Assembly (NCBI GenBank): GCA_037833965.1
Contig: AP031354.1
Span: forward strand, 7,480,001-7,544,000
Source: Marchantia polymorpha subsp. ruderalis
Taxonomy: Eukaryota; Streptophyta; Marchantiopsida; Marchantiales; Marchantiaceae
Reading direction: 5' to 3'
DNA length: 64,000 bases
The notes below the pieces were generated by a model. It saw only the letters and a list, made by a program, of their open reading frames with translations. It had not been told where the DNA came from and did no database searches. The position numbers were made by a program, and so were the translations under genes. Shown one piece after another: positions 1 to 10,800 of the stretch (the first letter of the stretch is position 1; every line of letters begins with the position of its first letter).

Positions 1-589
1 AAAACGTTAATCGTGATAATTCAGCGGGTAGCTTGTGATAAATTGGAGGCGTCGCCATGTATTTGTATGATACGTATCATTTGTTTGATTTTGCATGTAC
101 AAAATCGTACAAAGAACTCCTGAAAATGACTCTGACCTTCCCCTATTTACCATAGCTTTAACCGTCGTTAGGATTTTTGTTTAGCATGACTTTTGTTTAA
201 GTGCTCGAGTATGTGTCTTCGATGAGTAAGTAGTCCGTTTGTTGGAACATTCAACACAGTTTCTACTCCTGAGTTTTGATCATCGAAGCTCGTTTGCCAT
301 TTTATTCTTTTGAGATCCTAATTATCATCCAGTATATTCCAGGCAGTAGGATCCCGGTTCAATGGTCTCTGATCCATCCGCGAACATTCCGAGAACAGGT
401 ATTACACAGTTTCTGCACGCATCAAGTTCATAACCTCGCTGACTTGTAGGAGAAGTTGTTATTTGCTAGTCTTATTGGAAGGCAACTGAAATATCCTATT
501 GCATCTTCATCTCGTGTCTCCTCATGTCGAATCTGTGTTTTATTATACAGTTAAGAATTTTTTGCTGATATCTTGCCCATCGGCTTCTA

Positions 590-1402
590 ACACCAATCGT
601 GATGATGAAGGACTCCAGTGCAGCAGATATGAGAATTGGAAGATACTGAGAGTATTTGAGTACTGGCATACAAACATAATAAGGAGAGAGGAGAGAGATG
701 TGACTCTTGAGGAACATGAGGTCTTTGCTCTGAAGACGACATTAAGTAAAACCGTGTAAGCTAAGTTTTTGCCTTGAAACATAATTTATTCAGGCAATTT
801 TCAATTTATATAGAACATTCAAGACTTATACTATGATTACGAGAACAAAGAGATGGTGATCCTGAAGGTGAAGGATATGCTGGACATCCACAAGCTGGGT
901 TGCCAATTCCAATCCATCAGGGACGCAGACACAAGCCCGACGGGACCAAGGCCAACTACAGATGCAGCGAAGTCGATTTTCGAGTTGAAACGCTGGGCTC
1001 CCACAGCCACTAATATCAGAGGCACGCAGGTCCATCACGTCCAGCAGATGAGCGAGGGTGTGGTGCTGGAGCACGTGCGCGTGCCCGAGCACATGTACGT
1101 TTTCCTCGACTGCCAGTAACCAGTAAATGCCTTGAACTTAAATATGTCTGAAGTTATTCTTTCGAAGCCTTGGAGTCTGACAGTGAACATTTCTTGGGTG
1201 GATACTAGCACTTATATAAGTAGATATACGTGCCGGTTTATTATAGCTATTCCTATTCCTGCAAAATCCACGAATCGTCTGCAGATCTGTCGCAGTTTAC
1301 CACTGGGATTCGTATAATTTAACAATCTATTTCAGGGGCCAGAGAGTCTGGGACGCTATAATGGAATACCTGATGGGCATCGGCATGGCTAAAGCTGAAA
1401 AG
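590..1402 (+). other. Exon-like open segments, gene not recognised
   Basis: Three open stretches look mildly coding but I recognise no family. One runs from about 590 to 755, reading NRDDEGLQCSRYENWKILRV onward. One runs from about 812 to 1119, after a possible acceptor ending TTATATAG, and is rich in charged residues. One runs from about 1337 to 1401, after an acceptor ending TTTCAG, reads VWDAIMEYLMGIGMAKAEK and stops at a plausible donor GTATGT. I cannot join them into one frame with certainty, and no initiator is obvious. They could be exons of an unrecognised gene, a decayed gene, or chance. The flanking bases 1-589 show nothing recognisable. Confidence 0.2.
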
Positions 1403-1558
1403 GTATGTGTGACCGAATGCACTCGAACTAGGAACAACCCGAGAGTCTCTGTCATCACCATGTTTTCTAAAGAGACAGACAATTCGCGGTCTCATCTCGA
1501 CGAGAAGACATATGATTAAGAAGTGGGTCAGACATGTGTGAGTGTAAATTAGAGGAAT

Positions 1559-1639
1559 CCTGCTCTAGGCGACACTATGCTACCGTAGGTGGTCTCCTGT
1601 TAAGATCACCTACGGTAGCATAGTGTCGCCTAGAGCAGG
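1559..1639. repeat. Perfect 33-bp inverted repeat with 15-nt loop
   Basis: Bases 1559-1591 are the exact reverse complement of 1607-1639, separated by a 15-base loop. The loop plus its edges (17 bases, starting GGTCTCCTGTTAAGATC, 1591-1607) recurs directly after the right arm at 1638-1654. This is the pattern expected of a template-switch or fold-back duplication. With no mismatch in 33 bp it is probably young. If transcribed it would form a long perfect hairpin able to feed small-RNA processing; that role is inference. Confidence 0.9.
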
Positions 1640-1654
1640 TCTCCTGTTAAGATC

Positions 1655-4600
1655 TGCCGAATTTTTATTCTCTTGTGTGCATGGGACGTTGCCTATGCCA
1701 AGTGGTGCAACACAACTATCTCTCACCTCTTCATTTGGGATTCTTAATCCTCGAGCATCTGACAGACATGTAGATCTGGACATGAATATTGCCTGCCATA
1801 CTGACGCTGCTGGCAAAAGAGAGAAAGGCATTGGGCTGAACGTGGAGACGGAAGTATATACTTCATGAGCATGCTTATAATCGGTTGAATGTAGGACTGT
1901 AAAGACTATTCATAGGACCAGGTTCGGGCTAAATGCAACCGAAGTACCATGTGCGTGACCATGTGCGTTTTGTTTGATCCAGGCTCTACTCATAGGATGC
2001 TCAGCCGGGGTCTAACAGCGATTCTTCATTGCGATTTCTTCAGAGCTCTTATCCGTCGTCATTGGAAATTCGTCAACTGTATGGCAGATGCTGGCTTCTT
2101 TCTAGACATGTAAGTTGTCAACCAGTCACTGCAATGTCCGCAGTCACACTGTCTCCAGGTCCAGTTACGGGTACGACGTTCATGAAGCATGCTTTGCATC
2201 ATTTTGTATTAACCAATTTCTACAACCGTGGGACGATGTCATGAGCAAAGTTCAGCTCAGGATACGAAGGCATTGTCTGTCCAGCTACCAGGCGCGCTCT
2301 TGGTCTTCGTTTGGGTGAATAGTCCCGTATCAGATTATGTTAGTGCAGTCTTTTGGGGTCTGCCGTGATTGCAAGATTTTCTCATGACTCGTAGGCCCTA
2401 AGACCTCACTCTTGTTATCTCCAGCAGTCCAGATTTCAGCGGCGGTCTCAATCCGCTCGACTTGTACGTCTACGCTCTCCTCCATGTTCTTCGCCGTGTG
2501 CAGCTATGACTTCCCATTCAGCAACTTACCTGTTGTACGCAAAGTCATTGAGATTTGTGTTTCCTCGTCACTCACTCTACATTTGTACCTCTTTCGTTTA
2601 TCGAATGCATGCCTTGGATAAACGTTGCACATCCTCGAGAGCAGCATCTTTGGTAAGTGCAGTTTCTCATCTTCGGTTTCGGCAATCTCATCTTATTTTG
2701 CAGTATGAAACTTGTATCCGCGTGCATCAATATCTGATTAAGCTGGCATCGGCTTGTGTCCTGATGCCAGGCAGGGAGTGGTTTTTGCTCAAAACGCTTT
2801 ACCATGCGTCCATACGCCATTATACATACTACAATCAGACCTGGATATCTACCAGGTACAGCACTGGAATAAATTACCATTGAAACTTCATGAATTTTAG
2901 TATACAATACTTCCATCATGTCCATGGATATTCGTCAGGTGACTTCACAACCTGCTGGGTATGGTGGGTCGGTCCTGATCTAATTGAGCGTTGTGAGTGG
3001 ACAGAGAACAGATGGGAAACCTAGTCGCTCCGAAGTCGGCAGATCCTACGGGCACATGGACGAGATGTACTCAAGACCTTGGAAGTTGCTCCTCCGAGCA
3101 GCTTGGAGTGCTTGAAGGTACATAAAAAATGAGTACATTGCCATTTCCTTTGCACCCTATGCTTGTGACCGGAGAAATCCTTGTGCCATGTACAAACCGC
3201 ACACCTCCTTTTACAGAATTCAGAATCAGAATGGTCAGGGCTTTGGAAGTTGCAGATTCTGCTGTGCGTGAATAATTCGTGATATCCTGCTATGCTCATT
3301 GCATGGCAACAGTCACCGCTAGATGGAACAACCATCAAAACGTTTTGATAAATGGCAAGGTAAATGATTTATCTTCCTACCCCGTCGCTACTTACATATC
3401 AACTAACCATCGTAGAACATCGCTAATATGACTTTGCTCATGTGTGGTCAGACGATTGCGCAGAGCGTAGGAGACTGGTACAATGCGAGAAATGTGAATG
3501 ATTTCGTGCTGGTCGACGGACCGTATCCGTCAAATCCGACATGCTCAGGAAGGACAACGCACTCTGAAGAAACACACTTTGCCGAACATTTGGTTCAATG
3601 CACATGGTTTTTGCCAAATAAATTGGAACGCAAGTTATTAGAAAGTGGGCGACAAGATCAGCAAGTATAAACAGGCTTGAAGCTCAGTAATGCAAACTAA
3701 ACTTTCCCCTTTACGATGCAATAACTACATCAGGATTGGATAATGGACAGTACAGTTGTTAGCATTCAGGAGACCACGTGGATGGAGACTTAAGAAACCA
3801 GAGATCCAGTTCCCACTAGTAGCCCTGGGAAGGGACGGGCGTGAAACCCGAACATGATGACATTCTGGAGTGTGTTTTTTATATATTTAAAATGATTAGA
3901 TCAGTTTTTATAAGATAAAAAAAATAAATTTTTGGATACTCAAACATGCTAAAAAAATGATTACTCTAAAATGTATTATTCACTGAACAGCGAGATTTCA
4001 AAAAAATTAACTATATATAGATGCTCTTCAATATAAATTTTAAATGTAATTCATACAAATTCAGCCAATCTGATGTAGATGGATATATGAAATTACTTAC
4101 CTGTAAAATAATAAAGTCTTATGATCTTTGTAGATCAGTAATAAGTCAGTGCACACTTAACAGTGAGCATTGTATTCATTCAAATGAAAGTATCACCGAA
4201 TGCAAATGTGTGTACTTTTCATCACAAGTCAAATTAAACATAGCCTGTAAAAAATATTTACTATGAAAGAAAATAAAAATTATAGAAATTTTGCCCATCA
4301 TCATTTTTTATTAATTAAATTGCATGAAAATATCACTTCATGTGCTCTTTATAGAGCTCATCTAACGATGTACCAAAAATCCTTAAGTGTTCATGCTAGC
4401 AAGCGCTGATTACCGTGCAATAATAATTTGTATGTTCTGTTGGTCAACCTGTTTTCACTGCACTATATTCATCTCAAGCATTCCCGAAAAATATAGTCAT
4501 GTGAACGTGTATTGCTTCCAGAGGAAATTCACACTTACATGTACGTGAAAATATGGTTAATCACATAAGGCAAGTAAGAACCTCATTGCTAGTTGTTCAG

Positions 4601-4825
4601 AAAATATCTTCTGTGATATCTGCAAGTCGGAAATGACAAGATACAAAAACTTTATAATCTTTCTGTATATTTGAAATGAGGACATTTAACTAATAGGAAT
4701 CGGTTTATGGGATGATAATCCTAACGATCCAACCCATGACATGGGTAAGTACGTATTCTCTTACCATCCAACACTTGTAATTCAATCGAGGAGACCGAGA
4801 GAGAGAATCATGAGAGAGCAAGCTC
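1655..4825. other. No supportable gene
   Basis: I see only short open frames on both strands (up to about 125 codons at 2506-2883), without recognisable domains or a consistent splice pattern. Base composition falls from mixed in 1.6-3.9 kb to AT-rich after about 3870. Nothing here resembles a tRNA, rRNA or repeat array. Decayed genes or untranslated transcripts cannot be excluded. Confidence 0.5.
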
Positions 4826-5562
4826 AGGCCTCTCTAAATACTGCAAATACGGAACTTGAGGGCCAAAGTGCCTTATTTCGTTTTCAGAAAATTACACATT
4901 TCCATCAAAAAGTCTTTGAAGTCTAGGTGTCTTTACGAGAGAAACTAAAGGAGTGAACTGGAGAAACTAATGTAAATTTTCAGCTAAATTTTTGCCCTAA
5001 TCGTGTGTGACAATTTCTTTGTTCATATTGATGACTTTACTAGAGAAACTAATTGAGTACTCGTCTAAAATTTTGGTACGACCAACTGAGTTGGTGAGTA
5101 CAACCAAGCAAGTTCTAGTATTTTGTTTATTTTCTTAACTCAATAACTTGTAGCTTTAAAAACACAAAATATTATTCAACTAGTTCTAAAATATCAAGAT
5201 AGTCTCAAATTTTTTTAGAACAAAAGTACATAGATAAGATAGTGAACCCATTATAGTAAGAAAGTTTGTTGATTCCAGGTTTTAAGGATAGATTTCTTCA
5301 ACTCATGGATTTTTTCCTAAGATTAGTTTGACCATTTTCGAACACTTCAATTTCTCCGTGCTAAAATGGAAAAAGGATATTCAGAGATCAAAGATAACAC
5401 CCATTTCTCTCAAAATCTATTACATTGCCGAAAACATGAAGGTTTAGGTCAAGATGCGGCCGAAAATTGTCAAGTTCCATATATTACGTATTTTGATTTG
5501 AGAATTATCTTTATTTTGTTGAGATACGAAAAATACGGAATACGCCCTATATAGAGAGGCCT
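4826..5562 (+). mobile_element. Short TIR element, copy A (Mutator-like, non-autonomous)
   Basis: The element begins AGGCCTCTCTAAATA and ends TATAGAGAGGCCT, so its ends are imperfect inverted repeats. Its interior matches, in the opposite orientation, the element at 31796-32607. Shared blocks include a segment near the left end reading ATACGGAACTTGAG, the AAACTAATTGAGTACTCGTC block near 5048, and the right end CCTATATAGAGAGG. The flanks GCAAGCTC and GCAATGCTC may be a decayed target duplication. No transposase is encoded; the 62-codon frame at 5366-5554 is part of the repeat, not a gene. It lies about 300 bp upstream of the S28 peptidase start codon. Assignment to Mutator rests mainly on the 10-bp target duplication of copy B. 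Confidence 0.7.
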
Positions 5563-5857
5563 GACTGGCAATGCTCCAAGTGAAAAATGGATAGCACCAA
5601 TAATTACATCTTCCTGTCCGTACGGCGCAGGAAGGAATGTAGAAGAGAAGGCTTACCGTGCGGACACCGGCAAACGCTCACGTGTCAACGAGGAGGAGCG
5701 CAACGTCCATCGACCGACCGGCAGGGAGTCGGGCAGAATCTTGTCTTGTCTGTCCTTCGGCCACCGTTGGAGAGAATCAGTGTCCCAGATCAGTTCCTCG
5801 ACTAAAGCTTGGGTTCTCAAGGACCCCAACGTCGACAGCTTCGAGGACGAGCGAGCG

Positions 5858-7405
5858 ATGGCGCAGACGGAGCTCGCCCTGCCCAGCGGCCGATTGCAGC
5901 GCTGCGCTCTCGCGGTGCTGCTGCTGTTTCTGGGGAATGTCGCGTGTGGCGCCGAGGCTCTCCGAAGGCCTCCATCGCTGCGATCTCGACCTCGGCCTGC
6001 GCAGATCCGTGTGGGAGGGGCGACGTGGACGCAGAGCTATTCGTGGGAGACGAGGTGGTACGAGCAGAGGCTGGACCATTTCAGTTCGAGAAACGCCACC
6101 TTCCAGCAGAAGTTTCTGCTGCGAGCCCAGGAATGGGGCGGGGCGGAGTCGAAGGCCCCGATTTTCTTGTACTGTGGCAACGAAGGGAACATCGAGTGGT
6201 TCGCCGAGAACACAGGGTTTCTGTTCGACATAGCTCCCCGTTACAAAGCTCTGCTCGTGTTCCCGGAGCACAGGTATTATGGCGAATCCATGCCGTTCGG
6301 AAGTCAGCAAGCAGCTTACAAGGACGCCGACTCTCTGGCTTATCTGAACACTGAGCAAGCTCTGGGCGACTTCGTCACTCTCATCACGGATCTGAAGCGT
6401 AACCTGTCAGCTGAAGCTTGCCCCGTGGTGCTGTTCGGTGGATCCTATGGAGGCATGTTGGCTGCATGGATGCGGCTCAAGTATCCCCACATTGCAATCG
6501 GAGCCCTCTCGTCGTCTGCTCCGATTTTGCAGTTCGAGGATGTGGCATCGCCCTACTCCTTCACCGACACAGTGAGTGCCAATTTCAAGGCCGCCAGCGA
6601 GTCATGCTACCAAACCATCAGGGACTCGTGGACTTTGATGGAACGGTTGGGTTCAACAAAGGAAGGGCTGCGTAAGTTGAGCAGCCAGTTCCACATGTGC
6701 ACTGATCTGCATGATTCGGGTGAACTGGGCGCCTGGACTGACAATGCTTATGCGTATGTTTCCATGGTAAATTACCCTTATCCGTCATCATTCCTGCAGA
6801 ATTTGCCAGCCTACCCTATCAACGAGATGTGTAAGGCAATGGATTCGATTCCTGAGTCGGATGCCATGGCCAGGATTTTTGCAGCGATGGATGTGTACTA
6901 CAATTACACGGGAGATCTGGCGTGCTTCGACATTTATGACGATCCTCACGGCATGAGTGGTTGGGACTGGCAAGCTTGTACGGAGATGGTTATGCCTCAG
7001 AGTAACCGGAATACGAGCATGTACTTGCCTTTCGAGTGGAATTTCGAGGACTTCGCCTACTGGTGCGAGAAGAACTATGGGGTGAGACCGCGATCTCACT
7101 GGATTGTGGAGGAATTCGGTGGCCATGATATAGAGGCCGTCTTGAAGAGGTTTGGTAGCAACATTGTCTTCTCGAATGGATTGGTTGATCCGTGGAGTGG
7201 AGGCGGTGTCCTGAAGAACATATCTGATTCGATTGTGGCTCTGGTCACCGCCGAGGGAGCACATCATTTAGACCTCCGGGCAATTCAGCCTGAAGTCGAC
7301 CCTCAGTGGTTAGTTGACCAGCGAAATGCGGAATTACAACATATCGACAGGTGGCTGCTTGAGTTCTACGCGGACAGGGATGATGGGCATGCGGAACAGG
7401 CTTGA
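5858..7405 (+). CDS. S28 family serine carboxypeptidase (lysosomal Pro-X carboxypeptidase-like)
   Basis: A 515-residue intronless gene of peptidase family S28, whose members cleave C-terminal residues after proline in acidic, secretory or vacuolar compartments. I chose the ATG at 5858; the open frame extends upstream to 5741 without another ATG. The protein starts with a signal peptide, with hydrophobic core CALAVLLLFLGNVACG around residues 15-30. The catalytic serine lies in FGGSYGG at residue 196, the aspartate in NGLVDPWSGG at residue 444, and the histidine in EGAHHLDLR at residue 469. This Ser-Asp-His spacing matches human PRCP (about 250 and 25 residues). There are several N-glycosylation sequons, such as NAT, NYT and NTS. 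The gene converges with POLD1, with 472 bases between the stop codons. Family assignment is firm; exact substrate preference is not. Confidence 0.93.
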   Translation: MAQTELALPSGRLQRCALAVLLLFLGNVACGAEALRRPPSLRSRPRPAQIRVGGATWTQSYSWETRWYEQRLDHFSSRNATFQQKFLLRAQEWGGAESKAPIFLYCGNEGNIEWFAENTGFLFDIAPRYKALLVFPEHRYYGESMPFGSQQAAYKDADSLAYLNTEQALGDFVTLITDLKRNLSAEACPVVLFGGSYGGMLAAWMRLKYPHIAIGALSSSAPILQFEDVASPYSFTDTVSANFKAASESCYQTIRDSWTLMERLGSTKEGLRKLSSQFHMCTDLHDSGELGAWTDNAYAYVSMVNYPYPSSFLQNLPAYPINEMCKAMDSIPESDAMARIFAAMDVYYNYTGDLACFDIYDDPHGMSGWDWQACTEMVMPQSNRNTSMYLPFEWNFEDFAYWCEKNYGVRPRSHWIVEEFGGHDIEAVLKRFGSNIVFSNGLVDPWSGGGVLKNISDSIVALVTAEGAHHLDLRAIQPEVDPQWLVDQRNAELQHIDRWLLEFYADRDDGHAEQA

Positions 7406-7877
7406 CGGAACTTCTGTGAAACTTCGGGCCGCTTGGTCAGCAACAAGCAATAAGCGCTTTCCGTGGTTTCCGGTCAATCTCAGAGGTCACTCTTGTACAC
7501 CATGCTCTGCGATGACAAGCAAAAGAACAGGTGGCAAAGTTGAGGCTCTGCTTCCTTGTACAGATTGGCAACAACGCATCGGTGCACATCAATTTGAGCT
7601 GTGTGTGACAAAGATGGGTTGAAATATGGTAGCATCCTCACCAATAATTATAAGTTGTATTAAAATTCAGTTTCGATCTTGCGATATACAATGAGCCGTA
7701 GACACTTCTCAAATGTGTCTGTGAAACGTCTTGGTTGTGAACATCCCTCTAGGGTCACAGCTGTCAGCTACGCGTGCTCAGATTAACTGCAACCTCTGTG
7801 ACTATATTACATACCCAATTACCTGTACATTGATTTGCAATGGGCAATTACATCGGAATTTCCTTAAGACCTAATAT

Positions 7878-10800
7878 CTAAAATTCCCAGCGCTCAAGCT
7901 GAACTTCGGCTTCCGACAGATCCTTCTGTGCTTTCTTTCTGCGGTAGAAGATAGGGCAGTCCCGGCTGTCACAGAAGAGAGTCAGTTATTGACTTCCATA
8001 CAGGGTCAGCTTGCAGTAGGTACAAGAAGAAGCATACACTATGATGGAAAACATTCACTGTCGGAGATGGTAGTGGTTGCCTCCTTCAGTCGGTAGATGA
8101 ATACAGCAGGGCTAGTTACGTCAAACACGTACCAGAGAATGCATGAGGTTTCGAAACTTGGTTAAGGCTTTACCTCGTGCACAGAACATCTTGATGGAGA
8201 GATCCTTGGCACCGTTGGCACTGAGTCCATAAACTGTTGAAAAGCTGCTCCAGCTCCCTAACTAAAACACGTTGAATTGTGATGCAAGCGATGTTAAGTC
8301 ATATGAAAATTAAACCTGAGGCATGGCAGAATTACGCACATTGTGGATATGCTACTGATCATATATACCAACTTCCCTGACTAATTCCATCCGTAGAAAT
8401 CAAGAAACACTACTTGCAACAATGGCTGGATGACGTTGTCGAACTTCTTCAAACTTAGTAGATCGATGCGGAATTGATTGAATGAGCTTGAAAGGCGTGA
8501 GAATCGCTTAAGCATTTTGGAATGGAAAGGCGTATACCACTAGACACTGTTTTTTGATATAGCTCCGGTTCCCTTCCTTTACAATGGGAACAAAGGGTTT
8601 GATCTCCTTCGCTGCAGAAACACATCATATACCTGCTATAAGTATCCGTAACACCTAACTGATATAGAAAAGGACTCGAACAAGCTGACTGCCATTTCCA
8701 AACGTCAATAATAAAAGGGTGCATCTTTGTAGGAGTCCACAGTAGGGAGGTAACACATTTACCTTAACGTTGCTCTACATCCAAAGCAGCTGAGACGTTT
8801 CTTAGCGAATTTCATCAAACCACTATTAGATGGCGTGGAGATGGAGACAGCCCGGGTATGCGCGCCATGCAAAAGCTCTCTGCTCGCGTTTTTAATGATT
8901 GGATCAAAGATTCGAAGTAATGGCTGCATACGATCAATTGGTAACAGAAACTCTCAGCACTTCGCCTGAAACATGTACCACGGTTACAAACCAAGTACAA
9001 TAAAGCGAACAAGTGTGGCACAAGTTGTTATGTCGTTACTTCGTATGGCACGCCAATACACACCTTGCTTAGCTGATTCTCCAAGTAATAGTGTGGGTCT
9101 ATAGGTATGTTGTTCTCCAGGACGTAAATTGGATCTTCCGATTTTTCGTAGGCCTGAATGATAGGTGACAGCTTGTATGAGTTGTGTTTATCACCAGCTT
9201 TTTACACTCAAGCAGTTGCAACAATCAACGGGGAACATATCATTACCTTGGCACCCTTAGCTGCTTTAATGATGACGTACGGAACCCGATCACCGACACC
9301 GGGTGCAGTGGCTGAGTCACGCTGAACAAATTGCGTCTGGACTAGTCAGAGTTCTGAAAACTTGGAACGAATCTATGACTTACGTTCTCTTCCATACCAA
9401 ACATAAATCAATAACGGTCTGCATGCTTACAGCTCGCACACGTAAGTGTTGACAGTTTTCATAAGTCGAGAACGACCTACAAAATCACGTGTAATACCTT
9501 GCGCATACGCTCAGCCAATTCCACATGGGCTGCCTTCACGGCGTAGTCGCCTTCAACTTTTGTTAAGCCCTGTGAGGCAAAGATGTCTAATGGTTAGTGG
9601 GTCTTTGGTGCCATCGTGATCCTTGGACATCTTGAGCGTCCAAAAACATACCTGCAGATACTATCAATTCATTTGTGGGCAGATCAGGGGAATCTACTTT
9701 GAGTCTAGGAACAAACTCCTACTAGAAAAGAACTCAGTCAATAATTCCTCTCCATAGGTTTCCCAAGGAAGCATGATGGCACCTTGGTGATCACAAGAAG
9801 CGAAAGATCAACACGGTTCATGAGAAGATCAGATATCGTGTTCTTCACAAACTGTACTGCTCCAGGTATATCGCGATCGATGAGTATCTTGTGCAAGCAC
9901 TCAGTTACAAGATTCTTCACCAGAAGGCAGTTATCTCGCCTCACAGTCTCGATTCCTGCATTAAGAGTAATTAAAAACAGGAAGTAACAATTCCAACAAA
10001 TTTCAAAGAAATTCAAGAGAAATTCTCTCAAAACGATCATTTCGGTAGGAAACTTTCTAGAAGGTTTTACCATCCTCAACCTAAGATCAGGCATAGCGAG
10101 ATATTACACAAGATTCAGTAAAAACCAACGTCATCCACAGTAGTAGAACCTTTGGTATCCATTTTGTCGTGCTTCTCGGGTTTTGTCCACAGGAGTCCGG
10201 CATATCTCTTCTTACTGATCAGGAGATAGGGATAATAAACTTTCTCAAACTCCAGCTTGATAGGCTGAGGGGAGACAAGAAACACATTAAGTACTGACGA
10301 GAAAATAATTTTTGATACAGACATCTTGAGTACAGAGAACCAAAGATGACACGAAGAATAATAATTTGGTTCTTCGGTAAGTGAGGCAGCTATCATCTTT
10401 CTGAACAAAATGGTCACAGCTCCAATCATATTGGTACTCCAAGAGATACGTGTGAATATAAGCCTGCCAACTCATTGCTATGCTCCCATCCAGTCGACCT
10501 ATGGACTTATCCTGCGTGGAATCTGGTGTGAATCATAACAGGTTTTCGCCACTTTCCTACCTTGATGTATTTTTCTCAATTCCCTAAGCCATTCGAAGGA
10601 AGATGATATCATTATCAAAAGAGTATGCAAGTATTACAGGGATGTCACACCTTGGTAAAAGTTTTGCTGATATAATCAGCAGCTTCTCGCCCAAGGTTCA
10701 TGGATTCTTCCACAGTAGGAGCCCCAAATTGCACCATGACCGAATCCGTATCTCCGTAGACAACCTGCTTGAATTGAGTATCGAATTAACTGATCTGCTC

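Noticed and set aside
2572..2925. 117-codon minus-strand frame
   Set aside because: No recognisable motif, and a comparable frame exists on the plus strand. Chance is the simplest explanation.
5741..5857. Upstream extension of the S28 frame
   Set aside because: The extension has no ATG. The ATG at 5858 begins a proper signal peptide.
5658..6358. 180-190-codon frames overlapping the start of the S28 gene on both strands
   Set aside because: GC-rich shadow frames. The S28 frame carries the signal peptide and catalytic triad.
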